Below, piece by piece: positions 1 through 11,015 of a stretch of 64,000 bases of DNA (position 1 is the stretch's first letter; every line of letters begins with the position of its first letter). The notes below the pieces were generated by a model, which saw only the letters and a list, made by a program, of their open reading frames with translations, was not told the DNA's origin and made no database searches. The translations under genes were made by a program, and so were the position numbers. The stretch covers positions 12,188,394-12,252,393 of the forward strand of contig NC_092264.1 in the NCBI RefSeq assembly GCF_036320965.1, read 5' to 3'. The DNA comes from Panulirus ornatus. Taxonomy: Eukaryota > Arthropoda > Malacostraca > Decapoda > Palinuridae.

Positions 1-386
1 TAATATGAGAGTGAGAGGCGATATACAGTTGAAGGTCAGTGTTATTAACCCTCGGAGCGATCTTGAGGTACACCAGGGAGGGACGCTGGGCGATACACTG
101 TAGGAGGAGTGAAACGGAGTGCTGTTGTACTCGAGATGTTTCTATCACTTGTCTCTTGATGACCAGAAGCGCCAACATTTGGGGATTAAGTGTGGGGTGG
201 GTGTCTCCCTCCTCACTATCACTTACCAACATGTTCACCTCAATGGGTTAATGCCATCCGACTCATCTTCACTATACCATCGATGAACATGATATTACCT
301 CACCATCAACACACGCATCTTCATTACACCCTGGACAAGAACACCTTCCTCGACCAATCGCCTCTTCACAACGTCCTCAACACCGA
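1..386. other. No gene recognised
   Basis: Unique-looking sequence. Two short overlapping open frames on the plus strand show no recognisable domain and begin in unremarkable context. I see no RNA gene or repeat here. Confidence 0.4.
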
Positions 387-715
387 TGACCTATGACCTT
401 ATGACCTGACCTTTAAAAGTTGGGTCAAAGGCCACACCTTCTGTGCACCTTCCTCTTCACCATACTCTCGACATCAATGGCAAAAGCCCTGTCCCTCACG
501 AGTCGGGTCAAAGGTCATATTCATAGCACCGTTGATATTACTGACCTTTGACCTGACTAGCACGGGCCAGGTCAAAGACCATCCATCTATACTCTAACAC
601 CTCGTCTTCACTTCTCTCTCGCCCCCTCTGGTCTTTGACATGACCATTACGGGTCATGTCCAGTGTTTTCCCTACCACGAGCTGGCCCTTAACTTGACCT
701 TTACAGGTCCGATCA
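387..715. promoter_or_regulatory. Cluster of AGGTCA/TGACCT half-sites, several as DR1
   Basis: Hexamer half-sites of the nuclear-receptor type are packed into about 330 bp. Four TGACCT copies start at 387, 394, 402 and 407, giving a perfect DR1 (387-399) and a perfect DR2 (394-407). Further DR1 arrangements are GGGTCA-A-AGGTCA at 505-517 and TGACCT-T-TGACCT at 542-554, with imperfect DR1 at 422-434 and 569-581. More half-sites lie at 636-656 and 695-710. DR1 is the classical site for RXR/USP, HNF4 and COUP-TF type receptors. Whether it regulates a gene, or is a degenerate repeat that happens to contain the motif, is not decided by the sequence. Confidence 0.45.
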
Positions 716-830
716 AAGACCCAAGGTTACGTCATTCATTGTTTGAATGAAAAAATCTTCAAAAAAAAATTAATAAATGAAATGAAAAACATATTTTCAG
801 AATCCCTCTGCATCACTCCAACAGAAGGAG

Positions 831-1190
831 ACGTACCGAGCAGTTAAGGAGCATTTATTTACGTACCGAGCAGTTAAGGAGCATTTATTTACGTACCGAG
901 CAGTTAAGGAGCATTTATTTACGTACCGAGCAGTTAAGGAGCATTTATTTACGTACCGAGCAGTTAAGGAGCATTTATTTACGTACCGAGCAGTTAAGGG
1001 GCATTTATTTACGTACCGAGCAGTTAAGGGGCATTTATTTACGTACCGAGCAGTTAAGAGGCTTTTATTTACGTACCGAGCAGTTAAGGGGCTTTTATTT
1101 ACGTACCGAGCAGTTAAGGAGCATTTATTTACGTACCGAGCAGTTAAGGGGCTTTTATTTACGTACCGAGCAGTTAAGAGGCTTTTGTTT
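831..1190. repeat. 30-bp tandem repeat, 12 copies
   Basis: Twelve exact-length 30-bp units, each starting ACGTACCGAGCAGTTAAG. Variation is limited to A/G at the unit middle and GCATTT versus GCTTTT near its end, mostly in the right half. This points to recent amplification. Confidence 0.95.
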
Positions 1191-1297
1191 TTCTTTAAAC
1201 GCCAATGATAAAGGCGATAGTCTGCAAAAACAATTGGTCCAGCTTTGGTCCTTATGTTAGCACGACTGTCTGCCCGGCCAGGGTCTACAACGCTGGG

Positions 1298-1298
<1 letters not shown>

Positions 1299-1350
<52 letters not shown>
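1299..1350. repeat. (CA)n microsatellite
   Basis: About 26 uninterrupted CA dinucleotides. Confidence 0.98.
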
Positions 1351-1351
<1 letters not shown>

Positions 1352-1439
1352 CCTCATTTGACGACCGAGTTGAACTTTTGATACAAGAAATGATGTTACT
1401 GTCAACCACTGGAGGTCGTGACTGCTTGATGTGGAGAAT

Positions 1440-4190
1440 ATATGATGTGTTGATTGTGATAGTGGTGGTGATGGTGGTGGTGATGATGGTGGTGTTGATG
1501 GTGATGGTGGTGTTGATGTTGATGGTGATGGTGATGCTGTCGATGGTGAAGATCATGGTAATTATGGTTATGATGATGGCGATGTTCGTGTAAGTGGTGT
1601 GGATTATGGTGATGTTAGTGGTTGTGTTGGGGCTGATGATGTTGATGTTGATGTTCGTGTTGATGATAATGGTGATAGTTAGTGGTGTGTTGGGGCTGAT
1701 GATGTTGATGTTGATGTTGGTGTTGATGATAATGGTGATAGTTAGTGGTTGTGTTGGAGCTGATGATGTTGATGTTGGTGTTGATGATAATGGTGATAGT
1801 TAGGTGTGTTGGATGATGATGGTGTTGATGTAGGTGGTGTTGATGATGATGGTGATAGTTAGTGGTTGGTGTTGGATGATGATGGATGTTGATGTAGGTG
1901 TTGATGATAATGGTGATGTTGTGGTTGTGTGTGGTGATGGATTGGTGGTGTTGTTGATGTATGGGAAGTTTGGGTGATTTGTGTGATGTTGATGTGGTGG
2001 TGATGGTGATGTGTTAGAGGATTGTGATGTGGTTGATAGTGTATGGTGTTGGTGAGTGAGAGTGATGTAGTGTTGTGATTGTGGTGGGTTATTGTGGTGT
2101 GATGTTGTGTTGATGGTTGATGATGTTGATGTGGTGTGTTGATTGTGGTGTGATGTGTTGGTGGTGTGTTGTGGATAGTGGTGATGTGGTGTGTTGATTG
2201 TGTGGTGTTGATGTTGGTGTGATGTTGATTTTGTTGTGGTGGTGTGATGTTGATGTTGATGTTTGGATGTGATGTGTTTGTTGGTGTGATTGGTGTGTAT
2301 GATTGATGTTGATGTTGATGTGTTGGTGGATGTTTGTGGTGTGTTTGGTGATTGTGTTGAATTGTGTGGTGTGTTGATGATATGTGTGTTGATGTTGTGT
2401 TGGATTGTGGTGATGTATTGGTGTTGTTGTGATGGATGATGTGTGTGTTGATGTGATGTTGTTGTGGTGATGTTGATTGTGTGGTGTTGATGATGGTGTT
2501 TGTGTGTTTGGTGTTGATGTGTGATGTTGTGGTTGATGTGGTTGATGTGTGGTTGTTGATTGTGGTGATGTTGATGTGGTGATGTGTGTTGAATTTGGTG
2601 ATGTTATTGTGGATGGTGTTGATGTGTGGTGGTGTTGATTGTGGTGAATGTTGATTGGGGTGATTGTTGGATGTAGTGGTGTTATTTGATTGGTGGTGTG
2701 ATTGTGTTGGGATGTGTTGATTGTGGTGTGTTGATGTGATTGTTGATGTGTGATGTTGTTGTGTGTGGTGTGTGATGGTGTGTGTTGATTGTGTGATGTT
2801 GATTGTGGTGTGTTGATTGTGGGTGTGATTGTGTGATGATTGGGTGGGTTGATGTGGTGTGTGATTGTGTGTGAGTGGTTATGTTGTGTGTTGTTGTGGT
2901 TTGATGTGGTGATGTTGGTGAGTGATTTGGATGTGGGTATGTGTTGTGTGGTGTGTTGATTGTTGGTGATGTTGATTGTGGTGTGATGTTGTTGTGTGTT
3001 TGATTGTGTGGGTTGATTGTGGTGATGTTGTTGTGTGTGTTGGATTGGTGTGTTGTGTGTGTGTGATGTTGATTGTGGTGTGTTGATTGGGTGAGTTGAA
3101 TTGTGTGTGTTTTTGTGGATGGTGTTGATTGTGTGGTTGTTGATGATATGGTGTTAGTTGGTGTTTTGATGTGGTGTGAGTTGATGATGTTGTGATGTTG
3201 TTGGATGGTTGATTGTTGGTGATGTTGTGGTTGTGTTGTGATTGATGTTGATGTGATTGTGTGTGTGATGTGGTGTGTATGTTGGTGTTGTTTGGTGATG
3301 ATGTGATTGGTGTTGATTGTGTGGTGTGGTGTTGTTGTTGGTGGTGTGATTGTGGTGTTGTTGGGTGTGATGATGTGTGTTGTATGATTATGGTGTTGTT
3401 GTGGGTTGTGGTGTGGGTGTTGATTGTGTGTGTGTGTTGATTGTGTGTGGTGTTGTTGTGATGTGTTGATTGTGGTGTTTTGGTGTGTTGATGTTGTGTG
3501 TTGTTGTGATTGTGAGTTTGGTGATTTTTGGTGTTGATTGTGGTGTGTTGATTGTATGTGTGTTGGATGTTGTTGTGTGTGGATGTTTGTTGTGTTGTGT
3601 TGTGTGTTGTTGATGTGGATGTGTTGTGTTGGGTTGTGTGTGGTGTTGATGTTGGTGTTGTGTTGTGTTGATTGGTTGTGTTGATGTGTGAGTTGATGGT
3701 GGTTGATGTGTGTGTTGTTGATTGTGTGTGATGTTGATTGTTGTTGATTTGATGTGAGTGATGTTGTGTGTTGTTGTTTGGATGTGTGATGTTGGTTGTG
3801 GTTGGTGTGTTGTTTTGGTGGGATGATGTGTGATTGTTGATGTGTGTGTTGTGTGTGTTGGTGAGTTGTTGATTGGTGGGTGGTGTGATTGTGTGGTGTT
3901 GTGTAGTGTGTGTTGTGTGTGTTTGGGAGTTTGTTGTGATGTTGATTGTGTTTGGTGTTTGTGTGTGTTGATTGTGGTTTGATTGTTGGTGTTGTGTTGT
4001 TGTGTTGGTGGTGTTTGATTGTGTGTGTGATTGTTGGTTGGTTGGTGTTGATTGTGTGATGTTGATGTGTGGTGTTGATTGTGTGGTGATTGTTGTGGTG
4101 GTTTGTGGTGATGTTGATTGTTGGTGTTGTATGGTGTGGATTTTTGTTGATTTTGTTTGATGTGATGTTGTTGTGTGTGTTGATTGTTGG
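1440..4190. repeat. Degenerate GAT/GTG-rich minisatellite
   Basis: The strand is almost free of C and built from TTGATG, GGTG and TGATTG words. At the left, three 63-69 bp units (about 1610-1800) read GCTGATGATGTTGATGTTG. From about 1800 to 4190 the words match the clean 15-bp array at its right, but single-base gaps break the period everywhere. The open frames here are repeat translations (Thr-Pro-Gln-Ser type on minus), not genes. Confidence 0.9.
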
Positions 4191-4983
4191 TGATTGATTG
4201 TGGTGGTGTTGATTGTAATGGTGTTGATTGCGGTGGTGTTGACTGTGGTGGTGTTGATTGTGCTGATGTTGATTGCGGTGATGTTGATTGTGGTGGTGTT
4301 GATTGTAGTGGTGTTGATTGTGGTGGTGTCAATTGTGGTGATGTTGATTGCGTTGATGTTGATTGTAGTGGTGTTAATTGTAATGGTGTTGATTGTGGTG
4401 GTGTTGATTGTGGTGGTGTTGATTGTGATGGTGTTGATTGTGGTGGTGTTGACTGTGGTGGTGTTGATTGTGGTGATGTTGATTGCGGTGATGCTGATTG
4501 CGGTGATGTTGATTGTGGTGGTGTTGATTGTAGTGGTGTTGATTGTGGTGGTGTCAATTGTGGTGATGTTGATTGCGTTGATGTTGATTGTAGTGGTGTT
4601 GGTTGTAGTGATGTTGATTATGGTGATGTTGATTGCACTGATGTTGATTGTAGTGGTGTTAATTGTAATGGTGTTGATTGTGGTGGTGTTGATTGTAATG
4701 GTGTTGATGTTGATTGTAGTGGTGTTGATTGTAATGGTGTTGATTGTGGTGGTGTTGATTGTAATGGTGTTGATGTTGATTGTAGTGGTGTTAATTGTAA
4801 TGGTGTTGATTGTGGTGGTGTTGATTGTAATGGTGTTGATGTTGATTGTAGTGGTGTTGATTGTAATGGTGTTGATTGTGGTGGTGTTGATTGTGGTGGT
4901 GTTGATTGTGGTGGTGTTGATGTTGATTGTAGTGGTGTTGATTGTAATGGTGTTGATTGTGGTGGTGTTGATTGTGGTGGTGG
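4190..4983. repeat. 15-bp tandem repeat (GTTGATTGTGGTGGT)
   Basis: About 53 units of 15 bp, with TGTGG, TGTAA, TGTAG and TGCGG variants and occasional 6-bp insertions (GATGTT). Because 15 is a multiple of three, several frames stay open and give Val-Asp-Cys-Gly-Gly repeats on plus and Gln-Ser-Thr-Pro-Pro repeats on minus. I treat these as non-coding. Confidence 0.95.
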
Positions 4984-5440
4984 CAGATGTTGAGAGCAGG
5001 GGTGTGAATAGCGGCGCTGCTGATGTTGAAAAAGAAATAACTCTATGAATACAGAAGACCGCTAAAACTACCTCTCGTAATAGCTGATATTCATTATCAA
5101 TAAGTGCGGTAAATGACTGGGCCAGAAAACTTCACAAGCCTTAATTAAATGAGGCAAAATCCACTCGTTAAAAACTATAAACTCTTTAATCAAATGAATA
5201 TTGCTTTTCACGGCAATTACTAACGCTCTGGAGTTTTCATCAGTGTTTGTGTATTGTATAGACGGAACAATGGAAAGCGTGAGTATAACACTGATTTATA
5301 GAACACTGTAGGTTAGAGGGTTCACAGCACACCATTTGCTAAAGAGGGGTTTCGAACCAGTGTCCTGGGAGTGTCCACGTACAACATCTATTCTTTCTTG
5401 TTATACATTTGGCGAGTCGGGTCCACACAACACCTTTGAC
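4984..5440. other. No gene recognised
   Basis: AT-rich unique sequence between two tandem arrays, with no supported feature. Confidence 0.4.
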
Positions 5441-5880
5441 TATCTATTGACGTGATGGGTCGTTACACTGCCTCTGTTATGAGCTATTAACGTGATGGGG
5501 CAGTACACTGCCTCTGTCATGAGCTATTGATGTGATGGAGCGGTACACTGCCTCTGTCATGAGCTATTAACGTGATGGTGCGGTACACTGCCTCTGTCAT
5601 GAGCTATTGACGTGATGGGGCGGTACACTGCCTCTGTCATGAGCTATTAACGTGATGGGGCGGTACACTGCCTCTGTCATGAGCTATTGACGTGATGGGG
5701 CGGTACACTGCCTTTGTCATGAGCTATTGACGTGATGGGGTGGTATACTGCCTCTGTCATGAGCTATTGACGTGATGTTACGTTACAATGCCTCTGTCAT
5801 GAGCTATTGACGTGATGGGACGGTACACTGCCTTTGTCATGAGCAATTGACGTGATGGGGCGGTACACTGCCTCTGTCAT
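5441..5880. repeat. 40-bp tandem repeat, 11 copies
   Basis: Eleven 40-bp units containing CTATTGACGTGATGGGG and the shared word ACTGCCTCTGTCAT. Most units carry TTGACGTGAT, and some have TTAACGTGAT. The array grades to the right into a related repeat that also holds TGACGTAA. Confidence 0.95.
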
Positions 5881-5929
5881 GTGTGGGAGACGTGGTCGGT
5901 CGGTCCACACACACTGCCCCTCTCTTGTG

Positions 5930-6110
5930 CTATTGACGTAATCGGTACACTCACAGCTTACGTCATGGCTTGCGACGTAATCGGTAGCTCTCACAACTTA
6001 CGTCGTGGCTTGTGACGTAATTGGTACAATCACAGCTTACGTCGTTGCTTGTGACAAAATTGGTACACTCACAACTTACGTCGTGGCTTGTGACGTAATC
6101 GGTCGTCCGC
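5930..6110. repeat. 38-40 bp repeat with TGACGTAA core, about 4 to 5 copies
   Basis: Units begin near 5935, 5973, 6013, 6053 and 6092 and share GACGTAATCGGTACACTCAC and CTTACGTCGTGGCTTG. Each unit carries a TGACGTAA (CRE/ATF-like octamer) and a second TTACGTCG. One unit has decayed to TGACAAAA. Confidence 0.8.
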
Positions 6111-6462
6111 TCGCTCACTGCGCCCGTCGTTCGCTAATGATGTGATCGGTCCATCCGTTGCGTCAGTCGTACGTAATCGGTCCTCCGCTCACTGCTTCTG
6201 TCGACTTGTATATCACCAGACGTTAGTTCAAGGATCTCACGTGAGGATGATCACTCTTACGTCACGTGTGGACTACGTCCCAGTACTGTGGTAGGCCGGC
6301 CGATGTGACACACACACAGAGTCATCTTGTGAATGTACACAGTACACACATCTCTGACCATTACATGGGGCCGTACCTCACCCCAGCTACTAACACGTCA
6401 TGATGCCCACCTCCCTGGGTTCACACAGCCCACCTTGTACAGGTATCGTGTTTCTATATACG

Positions 6463-6585
6463 TGGGTTAACATCCCATGATGCTATGGAGCTCGAATGCT
6501 TCTGTATATGGGTTCACAACACACAGGTTGACAGCCCTTGATGCTATGGAGCTCTAATGCCTCTGTATATGGGTTCACAGCCCAC
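6463..6585. repeat. 61-bp direct repeat, 2 copies
   Basis: TGCTATGGAGCTC occurs at 6481 and ATGCTATGGAGCTC at 6541. Both are followed by TCTGTATATGGGTTCACA, giving a period of 61. Confidence 0.8.
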
Positions 6586-6896
6586 AAAAATATATTCATG
6601 TTTTCCTTTTATCTATATATACAGCAACCGACTCAGTATGCATGAGAGTGTGCTTGATCGAAGCACTGTCGGTGAAGACAGGAAGACTGGAAAGGAACGA
6701 AGATGACAGAAATACTAAAGGAGAAAGAGAATTCGAGAGAAAAAAGAGGAAGGAAAAAAAAATGGCCCAATTCTCATTAAGTTTGATGTCGCCAGAGAAG
6801 TTATGAGAAGACAGTCAGGTGATGTACTCCCAGGTCACCAGGACAGTGTACACACGCAGGTATCTCACGAGGACAGTGACTGAAATGATTCGTGTG

Positions 6897-6903
<7 letters not shown>

Positions 6904-6967
<64 letters not shown>
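6904..6967. repeat. (GA)n microsatellite
   Basis: About 32 GA units with one A interruption. Confidence 0.97.
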
Positions 6968-6971
<4 letters not shown>

Positions 6972-6984
6972 AGGCAACCTCACG

Positions 6985-8145
6985 TAAGCCAGTAAGGGAT
7001 AGATAAGGTTATAATAATGGCTGGCGAGCTGGTCAGGCAGATGAGTTTTGATTCCACTCAGAGTAAAAGAGAAGCGGAATCAAAACCTCCTCATATATGA
7101 CAAGAAGTGATCTATACTTGGGCTATATATGATACCTCCCTACAGAGGGATACGCCACTCTGAACAACTGCAGAACCCGTACCATCTCTCCAGGTTTTAA
7201 GAAGCAGTTGCAACGTCCATCATATTGGGCTTCCATGTGAGGGGCTGAGGCGATAGTTATAAACTGGTGTATCCATTGTTGTTATTCTATGATAGACAAA
7301 GAGCAACATTACGAATAGATGTATTAAGAACTTGTTTTGATGGCGAGCACAGACGTGAATGTGGGTGTCTGCCTCTCTATTCGAAAGAACGGTCTCACGG
7401 CCCCGTCCATGGGCCTCAGCCCTTAATGCCACATACTTCTCATGCCCTTTTTCTCTGGTTCGCACAGCGCGTCACAACACAAGCAGACGACGTATACCTC
7501 AATGCCGAGTCTCAGGGACGTAGACACGCGAATCAGTCAGAAAGGCTCTGAGATGAAGGTCTGCGAGAATGATGGAGGAGGGGGATGAGACAGAAGGTAT
7601 GGCGTAATACACTGTTCAGTTTACATAGCAGTGTACCAGACTGCAGTACAGTAGGAGGAGGATAGGTAGACCAAGCTAGACATGGATTCATATCATGAGA
7701 AGTGATTTAATAAGGCTCATTGTATTCCATATGACAACCCTGGTGCTTGCGTAGGGGGAGCAGAGTCGATGATCTCAATAAACAAATCAATATAAAAGTA
7801 TTTCTGTAGTTGGGGAAATGTCAGCGTGTAGCCTGAACACACTGGGTATGGGATGAGGATGTTTTTGTGATCAGAGATGCGTGGTACACCATGTTGAACT
7901 AGAGATACAGCCATGGAGAAAGGTTTGATAGACAGAGATCCTTTTAGGAGAGTAGAGACGCCGCCACCACCACGGCTCACTAGGCCATGTCCTCGTCTGG
8001 TACTGGTTCACTAAACTTGGTGAAGACACAGGACTGAGTTCGTGTGATGCCTGACTTTCCCCTGCTCGAGACATCTCGTTATAGTGTTTACTTCTAGGCT
8101 TCAGAGGAGGAGGCTATATACGATGATTAGAATATTTTTCTGTCA
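6985..8145. other. No gene recognised
   Basis: Unique sequence. Short frames on both strands show no domain I recognise. A search for a downstream dipeptidase exon (Phe-Trp-Ser-Val-Tyr type) on the minus strand found nothing. Confidence 0.35.
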
Positions 8146-8152
8146 GATTATC

Positions 8153-8690
8153 AAGATATATCTAGAATAGATCAGGTTACATCAGGATATATCTAGAATA
8201 GATCAGGTTACATCAGGATATATCTAGAATAGATCAGGTTACATCAGGATATATCTAGAATAGATCAGGTTGCATCAGGATATATCTAGAATAGATCAGG
8301 TTACATCAGGATATATCTAGAATAGATCAGGTTACATCAGGATATATCTAGAATAGATCAGGTTACATCAGGATATATCTAGAATAGATCAGGTTGCATC
8401 AGGATATATCTAGAATAGATCAGGTTACATCAGGATATATCTAGAATAGATCAGGTTACATCAGGATATATCTAGAATAGATCAGGTTACATCAGGATAT
8501 ATCTAGAATAGATCAGGTTGCATCAGGATATATCTAGAATAGATCAGGTTACATCAGGATATATCTTGAATAGAGCAGGTTACATCAGGATATATCTTGA
8601 ATAGATCAGGTTACATCAAGATATATCTAGAATAGATCAGGTTACATCAGGATATATCTAGAATAGATCAGGTTACATCAAGATATATCC
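8153..8690. repeat. 31-bp tandem repeat, about 17 copies, with 4-unit higher order
   Basis: The unit contains ATATATCTAGAATAGATCAG followed by GTTACATCAGG. A GTTGCATC variant appears at every fourth unit (diagnostic G at 8272, 8396 and 8520, spaced exactly 124 bp), which shows a four-unit higher-order repeat. Right-end units carry TCTTGAATAG and CAAGATAT variants. Confidence 0.93.
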
Positions 8691-8744
8691 AGATATGTTG
8701 TCAATCACTCGTATATTCCTGACAGTATATTTCTTTCATAATGA

Positions 8745-9520
8745 CTCCTACATCTCTCACTCTCCTCCTAGCAATGATCACAGTATCTCACACCAGCCAT
8801 CTAGCGACCTCCGTCTCTTACACTATCTCCCTGGAGACACCGGATCTCTCACACACAGATCTTCTGGTGGCGGAAGCCTATTGGATCCACCTCCCGCCAT
8901 CTCCTTATCTCTCACATGCTCCCCCAGCGACCTCTGTATCTCTGAAACCCCGATATCTTTCACCTCCCTCCTCGTACCCACTGTATATTTCTGAAACTCA
9001 TCCTTGCACCACCCACCCATCACTGATCAACGTCTCTAAACGACAACTTTACCAATGATCCTCGTCTACCCAGCAGTTCCCAAGTTTCTCAAGCCACTCC
9101 TTTGTACAAAATCGAATCTCTCAACGCCATCCCTGCCATCCTTCAACCTATCGCTAAACATCGCACATATTTCTCAACTCTGTCCTTGTACAATTCCCGA
9201 ATCTCGCCTCCCCATGCCTACAAGACGCCCCGCATCTATCGACCCCATCCCTATCGACCCCATCCCTACACAATTTCCTTATCTATCAACCCCATCTTAT
9301 CACAACCTTCCCCACTTCTTAAGGCTTTCCCTGCATAACCTCTGTGTCTGCTAACCCCATTAATGCACAGTTCTCCTATATCTCAACCCCATGCTTGTAC
9401 AACCACCGTGTCTCTTATTCTCAGTGCATACCCACTGTTTCCCCGTATCTCTCAAAGACACTTTACAAGTTCTGTGTATCTCATCTCTCTCCCATCACTC
9501 CCTGTCTCTCACAACATCTT
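8745..9520. repeat. Degenerate pyrimidine-rich tandem repeat (about 50-bp spacing)
   Basis: The words TATCTCTCA, ACCCCAT and TGTACAA recur about every 30-60 bp (near 8904, 8937, 9114, 9165, 9279, 9377 and 9440). It looks like a decayed minisatellite. The open frames across it are compositional. Confidence 0.55.
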
Positions 9521-9574
9521 TGGCCACTCATGTATGAGATAGCTGGACGGAAATTTGATTGTTGCCTATTACAG

Positions 9575-9772
9575 CGCTCAGCCCTGAGCAGACCACCGTA
9601 GGACGGCCTGGTGATGCTCAGCCCTGACCAGACCACCGTAGGGCAGGCTGGTGATGCTCAGCCCTGACCAGACCACCGTAGGGCAGGCTGGTGATGCTCA
9701 GCCCTGACCAGACCACCGTAGGGCAGGCTGGTGATGCTCAGCCCTGACCAGACCACCGTAGGGCAGGCTGGT
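9575..9772. repeat. 40-bp tandem repeat, 5 copies
   Basis: The unit contains GTGATGCTCAGCCCTGACC and AGACCACCGTAGGGCAGGCTG. Units are nearly identical except the first, which is slightly diverged. Confidence 0.93.
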
Positions 9773-9886
9773 CATGGTATAAACAGATTTGGTTATGAAC
9801 CCAGTATGAAGCCACTGTCTCACACTTCAAGGTTTTGTTCACAGTGGTTCATCTACAGAACTGATTCTCTGCAGTGTGAGAGGAGG

Positions 9887-9888
<2 letters not shown>

Positions 9889-9932
<44 letters not shown>
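9889..9932. repeat. (CT)n microsatellite
   Basis: Twenty-two CT units. Confidence 0.97.
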
Positions 9933-9937
<5 letters not shown>

Positions 9938-10148
9938 GCACCTATACGCTCCCCTTACCCCTCTTGTCGGTTCACCAAGCCGTCGTCAAAAGTGACCCAT
10001 ATCTTAACCTTCACGACCCGTGAGGGAGCGAAGCGTACATCCCAGGTCGTGGCTAAAGGTGAGGGGATGGGGGCGACCTTGTCGTCGTCGTCACCGCCTC
10101 CTGCATGAGTCCACCCACCAGGTCTCTGAGATGGGGAGGATCACTGTA

Positions 10149-10352
10149 GGGAGACGGTCGAGTTCGCCAACCCCGCCAGCGTTAGCACAGCGACTGATTC
10201 ACTCACCTGAGCGGCCACATGACCCTTCTTGAGCCTCGGCAGGTCAGTGTGGGAGACGGTCGAGTTCGCCAACCCCGCCAGCGTTAGCACAGCGACTGAT
10301 TCACTCACCTGAGCGGCCACATGACCCTTCTTGAGCCTCGGCAGGTCAGTGT
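10149..10352. repeat. Exact 102-bp tandem duplication over dipeptidase exon 2 end and donor
   Basis: Positions 10149-10250 and 10251-10352 read as identical, and both begin GGGAGACGGTCGAGTTCGCC. On the minus strand each unit contains the last 16 codons of exon 2, the splice donor GTGAGT, and the first part of the intron. The period of 102 is 34 codons, and the unspliced sequence has no stop in the coding frame. The two copies show no differences, so the duplication is recent or an assembly artefact. Confidence 0.93.
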
Positions 10353-10465
10353 GGGAGAAGGGCGAGTTCATCCACGGCTTCTGCTGGGTCAGGTCACTGG
10401 AGAGGTTGAAGGAGTGAAGTTTGTTGTGGAGGAACATACGGGCGTTCCACGCCAGGTCGTTGTGT
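10309..10465 (-). CDS. DPEP: Renal/membrane dipeptidase, exon 2 (zinc-binding N-terminal part)
   Basis: Partial gene, minus strand. The acceptor CCCACAG lies just before 10465 and the donor GTGAGT at 10303-10308. The exon is 157 nt: one base completes the Gly codon from exon 1, then 52 codons begin His-Asn-Asp-Leu-Ala-Trp and end Gly-His-Val-Ala-Ala-Gln. Membrane dipeptidases (amidohydrolase superfamily, peptidase family M19) cleave dipeptides outside the cell. In them the His-x-Asp of this motif supplies two ligands of the binuclear zinc site. The Ser-His-Thr-Asp-Leu-Pro-Arg-Leu segment also matches the family. Family members continue with Phe-Trp-Ser in the next exon, which I could not find within the window, so it should lie left of position 1. 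The exon end and donor are duplicated at 10207. A few 21-bp satellite units sit about 20 nt upstream of the acceptor. Confidence 0.88.
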
Positions 10466-10484
10466 CTGTGGGAACGACACGATT

Positions 10485-10533
10485 GTGAGTCAGACATAAG
10501 CATTTGTGAGTCAGACATGAGTATTTGTGAGTA
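10485..10533. repeat. Short outlier of the 21-bp satellite next to exon 2
   Basis: Two and a half units reading TTTGTGAGTCAGACATGAG match the large array at 14.1-15.3 kb. On the minus strand this segment lies 20-70 nt upstream of the exon 2 acceptor and carries CTGACTCAC, a branch-point-like word. Confidence 0.8.
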
Positions 10534-11015
10534 TGTATATATATATATATATATAGCACATATAGCGATGTGGTACGTCAGACATAAATTATGCCCGGAT
10601 GTTAAGGATAGTGTGCTGAAATGTCATAGTGATACACCCATTCGTTTGGCAGAAATTTGTGAAAACCAGCATTTGTCCCCCGCTGAAACGTAGAGTAGCA
10701 TGGGGAAATAGAGTGGAAGAGAAACAGTGGAAGAATATGTGTAATGGTATATGCGAGAGAGGCAAGTAAGGACAGAGTTAAGTGGAGACTTTTGCTGAGG
10801 CCACGCCCTTGATGGGAGCTCCTGATGGGAATAGGTATCACAGTTATGGACAAATAGATAGAAATATAGATAGATAGATAATAGATAGATAGTCAAGTTT
10901 CTGTGTACTGCAGCTACAGCACATATTTACAGCCATTTTTGAAATGAGATATCCATTTTTGCTGCCAGGTCATGGCGTTGGGGATAACTAAAAGTTGTCA
11001 GTGCCTGCCTGGCTC
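10534..11015. other. Intron sequence, no gene; short (TA)n and GATA tracts
   Basis: Contains a short (TA)n at about 10538-10555 and a GATA-type tract near 10856-10893. No other feature is supported. Confidence 0.5.

Noticed and set aside
831..1190. CRISPR-like array (regular 30-bp periodicity)
   Set aside because: There are no spacers, the whole 30 bp repeats in direct tandem, and the genome is eukaryotic.
3388..5048. Long frames on both strands (389 and 284 codons) in the GT-rich region
   Set aside because: They are translations of a 15-bp repeat and its noisy version. Several frames stay open because the period is a multiple of three.
1..10148. Search for the next dipeptidase exon (Phe-Trp-Ser...) on minus
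   Set aside because: The only Phe-Trp-Ser reading, near 157-170, has no acceptor and meets a stop within a few codons.
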